Assembly (NCBI RefSeq): GCF_963677565.1
Contig: NZ_OY781981.1
Coordinates: forward strand, 1,116,001 to 1,180,000
Direction of reading: 5' to 3'
Length of the DNA: 64,000 bases
From: an uncultured Draconibacterium sp.
Lineage (GTDB): Bacteria; Bacteroidota; Bacteroidia; Bacteroidales; Prolixibacteraceae
In this document: positions 54,879 to 63,258 of the stretch, in pieces
Layout: every line of letters begins with the position of its first letter
Numbering within the stretch: the first letter of the stretch is position 1
Made by a program: the position numbers and the translations under genes
Notes under the pieces: model-generated
What the model saw: only the letters and a program-made list of their open reading frames with translations
What the model was told of the DNA's origin: nothing
The model's database searches: none

Positions 54879-57248
54879 TTATGGTTCCGGTTCATACCTC
54901 CTGCGACGCATGAATTTTTCTTTCTCATTAATAGGATCTGCATCCATCACAAAAATACCACGACCGTGTGTTGCAATAATAAGCATGTTATCGCGTGGAT
55001 GAATTTGCAGGTCGTGTACATAAGCAAAAGGCAGATCGCCCAACACATTCCAGCTCTCGCCTTTGTCTTTGCTAATGTATACTGAAGCGTCGGTGCCGAG
55101 GTACAGAATTTCGGGATTAAAGGGATCTTCGCGAATAACATTCACCGGACCTACAGGAATATCTCCGGAGATATCTTCCCAGGTTTCGCCAAAATCGGTT
55201 GATTTCCATACATATACCTGGAAATCGTCATCACGTCTTCCGGTTTGTGTCATATAAACCGTTCCCAACTCGTATTTCGAGGCAACGATTCTTGATACCC
55301 AGCGTTGAGGAACTGCTCCGCTTCTGATTTCCTCCCAGTTTTTACCTCCGTCTTTTGTTCGCCAAATACGGCCATCGTCGGTTCCGGCATAAAGTAAACC
55401 ATGTAACAATGGCGATTCATCCAAAGCCTGGATAGTCTGGTAGTTGATATCGCCAAATTTATCCGGATTGTTAAAGGTTAAGTCGGGGCTGATTTTTTCC
55501 CAGGTACTTCCTTTGTCAATTGATTTCATGACGTACTGAGTACCAAAATAAATGATATCGTTGTTGTGTGGCGACATTACAATTGGCGAAACCCATTGTC
55601 CGCGTAAAGCCGGTTCGTCGGGATAATTCGGAGGAAGTACCTGTTTAGTGCTCGCCGGGTAATTATCAACTTCAGCACGTGCCAGGTTGCCGTAATAAAC
55701 GCTGGCGTACACAGTGTTATTATCGCGCGGATCAATAACGTGTGTACTTCCTTCAGCTCCCAGAGTGTGCTCAAATTCAACTCGTCGGGCCCTGTTTCTT
55801 CCATACGAAAGATCAACAGTTCCGAAATAACTGTGGTGATCCTGAATCGATCCGAAAACACGGAATGGAGTACTGTAATCAAAAGCTACGTTATAAAATT
55901 GTGCCAGTGGGAGCGGTTCAATCGGATGTTTCCATGTTGCTCCTTTATCGTACGAAATTGAGATGCCTCCGTCTTGTGCATCGATAATGTAATTTGTGTT
56001 ATTGGGGTCGATCCAAAGTCCATGATGATCGGCATGAGGATCGCGAATTGCGGTAAATGTTTTTCCTCCGTCAGTCGATTTATTTAACCAGATTCCCAAA
56101 GTATAAATGGTATTTTCATCATTCGGGTCGACCCTGATTTGTCCGAAAACCCAACCATAAGTTCCCGAATGGTTTTCCATGTAAACTTTTGTTTCGGGAG
56201 TTAAACCACTGGTTTGCTGCCACGTTTCTCCTGCATTGGTTGATTTGTACACCGTGGCACCTTTTATGACATCTTGTTTTTGTCGGTTGTATGAGTCCAG
56301 TTCTCCCTCTTTTGCTTGATAAGCAATTTCGTAGTTATCGAGCAGAGCATATAAAACATTCGGATTTGTTGGTGAAATATCGATTCCAATACGGCCACGA
56401 TTTTTTGCTTCCGGTAAGCCATCGTTGATTTGTTTCCAGTTTTTTCCACCATCAGTTGATTTCCAAATTCCGCAGTGTCTGGTTTTTTCGAATGTTCTAG
56501 GATCGTTCCATTTCAGACGCATTCTTTCCCAGCTTGTGGCATAAACGGTTTCCGGATTTGAAGGATCGAGCACAACATCGAAAACTCCTGTGTTTTCATC
56601 AATTTCCAGAATTTTATCCCACGTCGTTCCACCGTCGGTAGTTTTATATAAGCCACGCTCTTTATTTGGAGTCCATTCGTGGCCGGTTGCTGCCACATAA
56701 ACAATATCAGAATTTTCAGGATGTACTCTGATTCTTCCGATAGTGTGAGTGTTTTCCAAGCCCATTACTTTCCACGATTTTCCGCCATCAGTGGTTTTAA
56801 ATACGCCACATCCTGCATTTGAACTTCTGAAGATGTTGGCTTCACCGGTTCCCACCCAAACTACGTCCTGGTTTTGAGGATCGATAGCCAAATCACCAAT
56901 CGACGCGGTTGGCATTTCGTCAAAAACGGGCTCAAAAGTTGTGCCTTCATTCACCGATTTCCAAACGCCTCCTGTTGCCGATCCAACCCAAATGGTATAT
57001 TGATCTCCTCTTGGAGAAATGGCTTCAACATCTGTGCATCGGCCGCTAATGTTTGTTGGGCCAATGTACTGCCAGTGATTGTCTTTGTAGGGCGATGATT
57101 CAGCTATGTTTTTCTGTTTGCTGAACATTTTTATTCGCTCTTTTCCTGATAAAACGGGCTTCTTTTCCTGTGAAAAGCCAATGGTGGCGATAAAGAAAAA
57201 TAGTACTGTAAGCCACATGGATAAGTTGGTTTTTAGATTTTTTCTCAT
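54879..57248 (-). CDS. VPS10/BNR-repeat beta-propeller protein, paralogue, exported
   Basis: A 789-residue exported protein (signal peptide 1-26) with the same blade pattern as its neighbour (KSVNEGTTFEPV, KTTDGGKSWKVM, KSTDGGKNWKQI, KSTDFGETWEDI, ISKDKGESWNVL). Both proteins share the start of the propeller (GSATGGVWKSVNEGTTFE against GPRSGGIWKTVNNGTTFE), so one arose by duplication. It lacks the extra C-terminal domain and ends shortly after the last blade. It is probably transcribed first, with 52136-54805 following. Confidence 0.75.
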   Translation of the reverse strand: MRKNLKTNLSMWLTVLFFFIATIGFSQEKKPVLSGKERIKMFSKQKNIAESSPYKDNHWQYIGPTNISGRCTDVEAISPRGDQYTIWVGSATGGVWKSVNEGTTFEPVFDEMPTASIGDLAIDPQNQDVVWVGTGEANIFRSSNAGCGVFKTTDGGKSWKVMGLENTHTIGRIRVHPENSDIVYVAATGHEWTPNKERGLYKTTDGGTTWDKILEIDENTGVFDVVLDPSNPETVYATSWERMRLKWNDPRTFEKTRHCGIWKSTDGGKNWKQINDGLPEAKNRGRIGIDISPTNPNVLYALLDNYEIAYQAKEGELDSYNRQKQDVIKGATVYKSTNAGETWQQTSGLTPETKVYMENHSGTYGWVFGQIRVDPNDENTIYTLGIWLNKSTDGGKTFTAIRDPHADHHGLWIDPNNTNYIIDAQDGGISISYDKGATWKHPIEPLPLAQFYNVAFDYSTPFRVFGSIQDHHSYFGTVDLSYGRNRARRVEFEHTLGAEGSTHVIDPRDNNTVYASVYYGNLARAEVDNYPASTKQVLPPNYPDEPALRGQWVSPIVMSPHNNDIIYFGTQYVMKSIDKGSTWEKISPDLTFNNPDKFGDINYQTIQALDESPLLHGLLYAGTDDGRIWRTKDGGKNWEEIRSGAVPQRWVSRIVASKYELGTVYMTQTGRRDDDFQVYVWKSTDFGETWEDISGDIPVGPVNVIREDPFNPEILYLGTDASVYISKDKGESWNVLGDLPFAYVHDLQIHPRDNMLIIATHGRGIFVMDADPINEKEKFMRRRRYEPEP

Positions 57249-57386
57249 TGAGTATGGTTTAAATTTTTGGAATGAAATTTAATACATTGGTATAGGTGAA
57301 TATATGGAAGATGTACAGATGTTTAAGCCGTTTCTGTGTAAAAATGACACGTGAAGTAACATATGGGTAACAAATAGTCAAAATAG

Positions 57387-57402
57387 TATGACGTAGGTCA
57401 TA
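57387..57402. promoter_or_regulatory. Palindromic site upstream of the beta-propeller operon
   Basis: TATGAC-GTAG-GTCATA is an inverted repeat of two 6-base halves about 140 bases before the ATG at 57248. It may be an operator. The rest of the 57249-57633 gap contains no gene that I can support; a 60-codon plus-strand frame at 57574 overlaps a terminator and is not credible. Confidence 0.35.
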
Positions 57403-57633
57403 AAAGCGAGGTCGATTTTGGCAGGGCAGAAGGCCTCCATAGAATCTTGAAAAGTTATTAAAGAGAAAGTTCATATATCAACACGATTTGAGAAAAGTTT
57501 TGACTCTGGCTTCTCAATAAAACCTGAATTTAAGAATAATCTTTTTTGAGACCATAAGTTTTAGCACTTCTTCTTGTCTCATCGGTTTTGGTTTCGTAGA
57601 CGTGCGTTAAAAAAATGGGTCAATTTTCTAATG

Positions 57634-57660
57634 AAAAAAGATCGTCGTTATGACGATCTT
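57634..57660 (-). terminator. Intrinsic terminator of the cyclophilin-like gene
   Basis: AAGATCGTC (57638-57646) pairs with GACGATCTT (57652-57660) around a 5-base loop; on the minus strand it is followed by a run of T. Confidence 0.85.
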
Positions 57661-57741
57661 CTTACTGATCTATTTGCGGTATCTTTCCTACTTGTATCTT
57701 TTTTGTTGAAGCCGGAAAAATTTAGCGACTACAATACTAAT

Positions 57742-58242
57742 TTACTCCTCCGGTAACGACAGGGTAACCGTTACATTGCCTTCACCGAGAACTTGCATCA
57801 AGTCCTCTTTTGTAATGTCGTCAATCTTCCCGAGGCGGGTAAAATTCCAGGTGTTTGGCGCATAATAAATTACCAAAGCACTTCCCTGGTACAGAATTAT
57901 ATCTCCCGGTTCGGTCGTAGTCGATTCGTTGTTTGTGGGAAAATCCCGGCCAAGCGATCCTACTTTTTCCATATTTCCGTAGTCGCGCATTTCAACTGTA
58001 ATCGGTGCTTCCGAAAGAGCCTGTGCAAGTGCTTCTGCCGACGAATTATCGGCAAGAGTGGCTGTGAGTGTTGTATCTCCAATCTGTAAATTCATTTTAT
58101 TCGTGTTTGTTTCATCATTTGTCTGTTCATCAACAATCTCCTTATTTATAGGGTTGTCCGAATTCAAATCATGACTTTCGCCTGAACAGGCCAGAGCCAT
58201 AATGAAAAGAGTCGTGCTGAAAAATAGAATCGTTTTTTTCAT
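57742..58242 (-). CDS. Cyclophilin-like fold lipoprotein
   Basis: A 166-residue lipoprotein (lipobox FIMALAC, C19) with a linker rich in D, N and T and a single cyclophilin-like (Cyclophil_like) domain (about 49-166). Family marks are MNLQIGDTTLTATLADNSSA, MRDYGNMEKVG and DIILYQGSALVIYYAPNTWN. The fold is that of cyclophilins but prolyl isomerase residues are not evident. It is the last minus-strand gene of this segment. Confidence 0.8.
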   Translation of the reverse strand: MKKTILFFSTTLFIMALACSGESHDLNSDNPINKEIVDEQTNDETNTNKMNLQIGDTTLTATLADNSSAEALAQALSEAPITVEMRDYGNMEKVGSLGRDFPTNNESTTTEPGDIILYQGSALVIYYAPNTWNFTRLGKIDDITKEDLMQVLGEGNVTVTLSLPEE

Positions 58243-58310
58243 GGTGTTATTTGTTTAATTAGAGCTAATATAATTACTCGTTTTATTTCTTTATTTTTTA
58301 ATAAATATAC

Positions 58311-58336
58311 AAAAACGCCCCGCATATGCGAGGCGT
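58311..58336 (-). terminator. Intrinsic terminator of the alpha/beta hydrolase gene
   Basis: ACGCCCCGCAT (58315-58325) and ATGCGAGGCGT (58326-58336) form a stem with one mismatch, the innermost bases making the loop. On the minus strand it is followed by TTTTTGTAT. Confidence 0.75.
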
Positions 58337-58372
58337 TCTGTCTTCTATGTTCATTTACCCTTCTCAAAATCT

Positions 58373-59434
58373 TTACTTCAGATTTTCTTTGAAAAATGAT
58401 TCCAGTTTTTCAAATGGAATAACGTCAACCTTGTCGTACAAATCGGTATGTACGGCACCTGGGATAATCATCAGTTCTTTTGGCTCGTTTGCTGCTTTGT
58501 AAGCATCTTCGCTAAAGTAACGCGAGTGTGCATTTTCGCCGGCAATAATCAATATTGGGCGTGGCGAAATTTCGTTAATATAAGTCAACAACGGCATATT
58601 CATAAATGATAATGCGTTGGTTGCAGTCCACGATCCGTTTGAATTGATCGAACGTGGATGAAAACCTCGTTCTGTTTTGTAGTAGTTAACGTAACCTTGT
58701 ACAAATTCAGGTTCTTCGCCGGTTAGTTGATCTGCCTCAGGCAATCCGGCAGGACCATAAGCAGGTTCTCCGTTTTCTGCATCTTTCCAGCGTTGTTCGC
58801 ATAGTTGCTCCAGCATTTGTGAGCGTTGTTCCGCTGTCATGCTATCGAAATAACCTTTTGCGGTAACGCGCGACATATCGTACATACTTGCAACTGCAAC
58901 CGCTTTTACACGCGTGTCTACAGCTGCTGCGTTTAAGCCCATTCCGCCGAAACCACAAATTCCCATGATTCCAACTTTCTCGCGGTCAACGAATGGTTGA
59001 ATTCCGAGGAAGTCGATAGCTGCACTAAAGTCTTCGGTGTTAATATCAGGTGACGCTACATTTCTGGGCTCGCCGCCACTTTCGCCTGTAAACGAAGGAT
59101 CGAAAGCCACTACAGCGAATCCGCGCTGTGCAAACTGGTTGGCGTAAAGTCCTGATGACTGTTCTTTAACGGCTCCGTAAGGACCACTGATTGCCAATGC
59201 AGGTAATTGTTCTGTGCCTCTGTCTTTTGGTAGATACAAATCGCCGGTAAGGGTGATTCCGTAACGGTTTTTGAAAGTTACTTTTTCGCGGGTAACTTTA
59301 TCACTTAACTCAAATGTGTAATGTTCTTCGGTCTGTTTCATTTCTTCTTTTTCTTTAGTTGTTTGCTTGTTTTCTGAACATGCCTGTGTCAGTATAGCGA
59401 CTGACAACAGTGCCATTGCTAATATTTTTCTCAT
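58373..59434 (-). CDS. Alpha/beta hydrolase with cysteine at the nucleophile position, lipoprotein
   Basis: A 353-residue lipoprotein (lipobox VAILTQAC, C19) of the dienelactone-hydrolase-like alpha/beta hydrolase class. The oxyanion region is LAISGPYGAVKEQS, and the nucleophile elbow is GICGFGGMGL, with a cysteine where most relatives have serine. A catalytic histidine is likely in IPGAVHTDLYD. The gene lies 39 bp after the cupin gene. Substrate unknown; stress or xenobiotic metabolism is suggested by the neighbours. Confidence 0.82.
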   Translation of the reverse strand: MRKILAMALLSVAILTQACSENKQTTKEKEEMKQTEEHYTFELSDKVTREKVTFKNRYGITLTGDLYLPKDRGTEQLPALAISGPYGAVKEQSSGLYANQFAQRGFAVVAFDPSFTGESGGEPRNVASPDINTEDFSAAIDFLGIQPFVDREKVGIMGICGFGGMGLNAAAVDTRVKAVAVASMYDMSRVTAKGYFDSMTAEQRSQMLEQLCEQRWKDAENGEPAYGPAGLPEADQLTGEEPEFVQGYVNYYKTERGFHPRSINSNGSWTATNALSFMNMPLLTYINEISPRPILIIAGENAHSRYFSEDAYKAANEPKELMIIPGAVHTDLYDKVDVIPFEKLESFFKENLK

Positions 59435-59473
59435 TATTTATTTGTTTCTGTTTTTGTAACTGTTTGTGTTTGT

Positions 59474-59872
59474 TTAGCCCAGCTTTTCGTATTCTTCGTC
59501 GGTAACCGGGCCGTTCCATTCAGTTGTAGATCCTTCAACCGGAACTGACAATGCAATGTGTGCGAACCAACTGTCTTTTGCTGCTCCGTGCCAGTGATTA
59601 ACTCCTGCAGGAATGTTAACAGTGTCACCCGGATTCAATTTTTGTGCAGGTTTTCCTTCTTCCTGATACCATCCTGTTCCGGCAGTGCAGAACAAAATTT
59701 GTCCGCCACCCTGGTGAACGTGCCAGTTGTTGCGGCAACCCGGCTCGAATGTTACGTTGAATGAAGGAACTCCTTCCAGCGTTAATACGGCTAAATAACT
59801 TTGGCCGGTGAAATACTGTGCGTAAGCATCGTTTTTCTGTCCTAGTGGAAATGGTTGTTTAAATTCACTCAT
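59474..59872 (-). CDS. Single-domain cupin protein
   Basis: A 132-residue cytoplasmic protein with one cupin_2 barrel. Metal ligands are visible in NNWHVHQGGGQ (H, H, and Q) and in VNHWHGAAKD (H). Relatives are encoded next to carboxymuconolactone decarboxylase-type proteins, and here the upstream gene is such a protein. A detoxifying or metal-dependent isomerase role is possible. Confidence 0.85.
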   Translation of the reverse strand: MSEFKQPFPLGQKNDAYAQYFTGQSYLAVLTLEGVPSFNVTFEPGCRNNWHVHQGGGQILFCTAGTGWYQEEGKPAQKLNPGDTVNIPAGVNHWHGAAKDSWFAHIALSVPVEGSTTEWNGPVTDEEYEKLG

Positions 59873-60037
59873 TATAAAATCCTCCTATTTTGTTAATTAT
59901 TACTTGCAAGAAATTTAAGGTGTTTGATATAAAGTTCAAATTCAAGGCTTGCGAAGGCCGAAAAAGCGGAGTTTACTGATGTAATCGAGTATTTTTCGGA
60001 CGAGCGTAATGCAGAAGTTGGACTTTTCTTTCAGACT

Positions 60038-60832
60038 CTATTTGTTTTCTGGTATTACTTCGTTTATGCACGCCAGTGCATTTAATGTTCTTGGAAACCC
60101 CATGTAAGGCAAACATTGTGTTACCGCTGTAAGCATGGTGTTTTTATCGTTTCCAACACTGAGATTGCCGTTTACATGTGATTTTACCTGGCTTTCGCAA
60201 CCGCCCAGCGCACTTAAAATACAAAGCGTGAGTAGTTCACGGGTTTTTAAATCCAGTGTTCCGCGGGTATAAATATCGCCGAAACAAAATGCCGATAAGT
60301 AGTTTTGAATATGCTTCTGATTTTCGGGAGCCATTGCTTGCATCTTATCAATGATTTCGCCAAAAATGCTTTTTTGCACTTTTAATCCATCGTCGAAACG
60401 TGTTTCTTCTGTAACTGTTTTCTGGCTTTCCACCGGAAGTGAAATATTGGCTGCCTTAAAAACCTCGTTGGCTTTATTAATGGCATTTATTGTTTTTGGA
60501 AATCCAAGGTATGGAGCGCACTGGTAAATGGCTTCCTTAATTTCGACTGGCGATACACCAATATTTAAAGCCGCAAAAACATGTGCCTGTAACTGTTCGA
60601 GCGTCTGATTGGTTGTTAGAACTACAATTGTAATTAACTCGCGCAGCTTGTCGCTCAAATCGCCTTGATAGAAGACCTCGCCAAAAATGAAACGGTTTAG
60701 CATTTCCTGCAAATCCGGATCGGTTTCGGCTAACGGACCTGTGTGTTGTCCGAATAATACTTCAAACTTTTTCTTACTTAATTCTATCCTGTTCATTTGT
60801 TTGTTTTTTAAGAATTGCTCAACCTCAAACAT
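60038..60832 (-). CDS. Two-domain carboxymuconolactone decarboxylase-family protein
   Basis: A 264-residue cytoplasmic protein with two CMD repeats (about 40-125 and 165-255), each with the LTLCIL/ITIVVL helix and the conserved histidine (AHVFAALNIGVSPVEIKEAI, SHVNGNLSVGNDKNTMLTAV). The AhpD CxxC is not present in the usual form; one cysteine lies before the second helix (GGCESQ). The start at 60796 (MNRIELSKK) is an alternative to 60832. It lies behind a 30-bp element shared with the right end of the window. Confidence 0.83.
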   Translation of the reverse strand: MFEVEQFLKNKQMNRIELSKKKFEVLFGQHTGPLAETDPDLQEMLNRFIFGEVFYQGDLSDKLRELITIVVLTTNQTLEQLQAHVFAALNIGVSPVEIKEAIYQCAPYLGFPKTINAINKANEVFKAANISLPVESQKTVTEETRFDDGLKVQKSIFGEIIDKMQAMAPENQKHIQNYLSAFCFGDIYTRGTLDLKTRELLTLCILSALGGCESQVKSHVNGNLSVGNDKNTMLTAVTQCLPYMGFPRTLNALACINEVIPENK

Positions 60833-61127
60833 TTATGAAAGTTTCATATGATTCAAATAGTTTACTTTATAAGGTATCATATGTAACTCGCATTTTAAAC
60901 GTTTTCTAAAGCTTTCATTTCGAAGCTCATTTCACAATGCAAATATCATTATTAGCGATCTTAAAAAATTACCAAAATAACGGATAGAGTTACCCCGATT
61001 ACGGAATGTTGTTCAAAAGCAGTAGCAAAGGTTGTTTTTGCTGGATTTCCAGGTCGTTAGGTGATGAGGTTGTAGGTTTCTGAAAAAATGTGCTTGAAGG
61101 TATTTCTCTGAAAATGGATAAGATAAT
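60833..61127. other. 295-bp intergenic region, only a regulatory element seen
   Basis: This region holds no gene that I support; the overlapping minus-strand frames are shadows of the tautomerase gene. Its main feature is the 30-bp repeat element at 60978-61007. Confidence 0.5.
60978..61007. promoter_or_regulatory. 30-bp element with 21-bp-spaced half sites, copy 1
   Basis: TAACGGA at 60978 and TTACGGA at 60999 are 21 bp apart, with TTACC at offset 12. The same layout is found at 63215-63244, so this is likely a binding site for one regulator, most likely AraC-type, upstream of the CMD gene. Confidence 0.55.
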
Positions 61128-61355
61128 TTACATTTTATAACCGGGCTTTTTATAAAGTCGCTCCTCGTTCGCCATAATTTCATCGGGGTATACTTTGTTT
61201 TTCCATTCATGCAATGAATATTCCTCAATGGCAACTGAAAATGATTCATTGCCATTTCCCAGAATCTTTTGAGCTACTTTAACTACTTCATCGGTTAACT
61301 CTTGTTTTTCCTTTTCACTTTTTCCTTCAAGCAATTTTATTTGAAAATGTGGCAT
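61128..61355 (-). CDS. 4-oxalocrotonate tautomerase-family protein
   Basis: A 75-residue protein beginning MPHFQIKLLEGKSEKEKQEL. After Met removal, Pro1 would be the catalytic base as in 4-oxalocrotonate tautomerase. The helix LTDEVVKVAQKILGNGNESFSV follows. Its preferred substrate is unknown; it lies in the segment of small redox enzymes. Confidence 0.9.
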   Translation of the reverse strand: MPHFQIKLLEGKSEKEKQELTDEVVKVAQKILGNGNESFSVAIEEYSLHEWKNKVYPDEIMANEERLYKKPGYKM

Positions 61356-61368
61356 CTGTATTAATTTA

Positions 61369-61402
61369 AAAACAGCCTACAGTTTTTGCTGAAGGCTGTT
61401 TT
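61369..61402 (-). terminator. Intrinsic terminator of the aldo/keto reductase gene
   Basis: AAAACAGCCTACAG (61369-61382) pairs with CTGAAGGCTGTTTT (61389-61402), with one mismatch; on the minus strand it is followed by further T. It lies between the reductase stop and the tautomerase start. Confidence 0.8.
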
Positions 61403-61420
61403 AATGAATCTTATTTTTTC

Positions 61421-62287
61421 TTATTTCATTTTTCCTCCGTATACCGGAAAAATGCTGGCATCGCCATAATCTTCAATCTGTTCCATGTTTTGTAAGGTCT
61501 CCATATCTGCTGCCGAAATCTCAAAATCAACATCTGCATTGTTTTTCATGTGTGCAGGTTTTGCCGTTTTAGGCAACGGAAGAAGGCCCAATTGCAAGGT
61601 GTAACGAATAGCCAGTTGTGGCACTGAAACACCGTATTTCTCAGCCATTTTTGTTACTTCCTCGTTTTTCATTAATTCGCCATGGCCAATTGGAGAATAA
61701 GCCTCAACAAGAATGTCATTTTCTTTACAGTATTCAATCAGCTCTTTTGGTGTATTGCTGATGTGTGCCAGAATCTGGTTCACCATTGGTTTTACCGTGC
61801 ACGATTCAAGGATGTTTTCAATATCAGCTTTTTGGAAATTTGAAACGCCAATAGCTTTCAGTTTACCGGCTTGGTACGCTTCTTCCAGCGCTTTCCAGGC
61901 TTCGCGGTTTCCGTCTTTATGTGCATCTTCTTCGTGGAATTCCATCCATGGTTTCGGACTGTGAATGATCATCATATCAATGTAGTCGAGCCCCATTGTT
62001 TCCAGCGATTGATCGATGGATTTTACGGCTTTGTCGTACGATTTTACTTCGGCAGCCAGTTTTGTGGTTACAAACAAGTCTTCTCTTAGTACACCACTGT
62101 TTCTGACTCCTTCGCCAACTCCGCGCTCGTTTTGGTATGCCTGAGCAGAATCGATGTGACGATAGCCCAGTTCAACAGCATCTTTCACTGCCTGTACAGC
62201 ATCGTCATCACTGATAAACCATGTTCCCAGTCCCAGTTTTGGAATTTCAACTCCGTTTGATAGCGTATAATTTTCTTTTAATATCAT
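61421..62287 (-). CDS. Aldo/keto reductase
   Basis: A 288-residue cytoplasmic NADPH-dependent oxidoreductase with the aldo/keto reductase barrel. The catalytic tetrad is present: D46 and Y51 (GYRHIDSAQAYQNE), K76 (VTTKL) and H109 (MMIIHSPKP). IGVSNFQK, PIGHGELM and the C-terminal PLPKTAKPAHM fit the diketogulonate reductase-like subgroup. It follows the acetyltransferase by 19 bp, so they are co-transcribed. Confidence 0.92.
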   Translation of the reverse strand: MILKENYTLSNGVEIPKLGLGTWFISDDDAVQAVKDAVELGYRHIDSAQAYQNERGVGEGVRNSGVLREDLFVTTKLAAEVKSYDKAVKSIDQSLETMGLDYIDMMIIHSPKPWMEFHEEDAHKDGNREAWKALEEAYQAGKLKAIGVSNFQKADIENILESCTVKPMVNQILAHISNTPKELIEYCKENDILVEAYSPIGHGELMKNEEVTKMAEKYGVSVPQLAIRYTLQLGLLPLPKTAKPAHMKNNADVDFEISAADMETLQNMEQIEDYGDASIFPVYGGKMK

Positions 62288-62306
62288 AATAATGTCTCTT
62301 TTAAAT

Positions 62307-62888
62307 TTAATAATTGTCTCTATCTGATTGATCTATTTTTTTAATCACTTTTGCCGGGATTCCACCCACAACAGTATTATCAGGTACATCTTTGTTTACC
62401 ATTGCCCCGGCTGCAACTATTGAATTTTCTCCAACAGTAACTCCCGGAAGAATTGTTGCTCCGGCACCAATCCAGGCACCGTTTTTAATTACAACCGGCC
62501 GAACCATTAGCGCTTTTCTTTCAGCCGGATTTACTGGATGTTCTTCGCTAAGAATATTTACTTTCGGACCGATCAGTACATCATCGCCAATGTTAATCGT
62601 TCCCATATCCAGCATTGAACAGAGGTGATTGATGTACACATTTTTACCGATGCGCGTAAACTGTCCGATGTTCACATATACCGGAATTTGAATCATGCTA
62701 CTCGGATCAAGTGCTTCACCAGATATTTTACCCCACAACTTGCGGTTCTTTTCTACATCTGCGGTCGAGTTGAATTCGATCAATAGCTTTGTTGTTCGCT
62801 CGGCAGCTTCACCAATTTCGCTGTGTGCCGGATCGGAATAAGATACTGCTTCACCGGCTTGTAATCGTTCAAAAATATTCTTGCTCAT
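62307..62888 (-). CDS. Sugar O-acetyltransferase, left-handed beta-helix
   Basis: A 193-residue cytoplasmic acyltransferase of the maltose/galactoside O-acetyltransferase (LacA/NodL) type. An N-terminal helical cap (MSKNIFERLQAGEAV) is followed by hexapeptide repeats (INIGDDVLIGPKVNI, SEEHPVNPAERKALM with the catalytic H, GAWIGAGATILPGVTVGENS, PDNTVVGGIPAKVIKKI). A decayed copy of its C-terminus lies just upstream at 62941-63114. The acceptor sugar is not known. Confidence 0.9.
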   Translation of the reverse strand: MSKNIFERLQAGEAVSYSDPAHSEIGEAAERTTKLLIEFNSTADVEKNRKLWGKISGEALDPSSMIQIPVYVNIGQFTRIGKNVYINHLCSMLDMGTINIGDDVLIGPKVNILSEEHPVNPAERKALMVRPVVIKNGAWIGAGATILPGVTVGENSIVAAGAMVNKDVPDNTVVGGIPAKVIKKIDQSDRDNY

Positions 62889-62940
62889 TTTTTCAGTCGT
62901 TTAGTTTTTTAAGTTAGTTCTTTTCGTCAAATGTATCCGA

Positions 62941-63114
62941 TTAAATTTCTTTAATAACTTTTGCAGGAATCCCACCAACCACCGTGTTGGCAGGAACATC
63001 TTTATTTACCATTCCACCGGCTGCAACAACAACATTTTCGCTAACGGTAACACCGGGCAGCAAAGAGGCACGGTCTTTGGCGGCTCTGCTTTCGTTTAAT
63101 GTTGCTGATAGCAT
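62941..63114 (-). pseudogene. C-terminal remnant of a second acetyltransferase
   Basis: A 57-codon frame ends in LPGVTVSENVVVAAGGMVNK and then TVVGGIPAKVIKEI, which matches the end of the neighbouring acetyltransferase with only a few differences. Its first 16 codons do not resemble the family. This is a leftover of a tandem copy, truncated at the 5' side. Confidence 0.75.
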
Positions 63115-63214
63115 TGTGTTCTTACTCTGTATTTTTTTTCATGCCGAATCTTTTTCGTTGATATAGAATAACTTTACAAATATCGGTAGAAGAAGCCAAA
63201 GAAAATGACCAGAA

Positions 63215-63244
63215 TTACAGAGTAACTTACCTTTATTACGGAAT
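63215..63244. promoter_or_regulatory. 30-bp element with 21-bp-spaced half sites, copy 2
   Basis: TTACAGA at 63215 and TTACGGA at 63236 are 21 bp apart, TTACC sits at offset 12, and the last ten bases ATTACGGAAT are identical to copy 1 at 60998-61007. It lies about 100 bases upstream of the acetyltransferase remnant. Confidence 0.55.
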
Positions 63245-63258
63245 CAGATTTCTGTTAA

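Noticed and set aside
57574..57756. A 60-codon plus-strand frame
   Set aside because: It overlaps the minus-strand terminator hairpin and has no recognisable start signal or family features.
61013..61255. An 80-codon minus-strand frame overlapping the tautomerase gene
   Set aside because: The tautomerase frame with its Pro1 start is clear; this is an out-of-frame shadow running into non-coding sequence.
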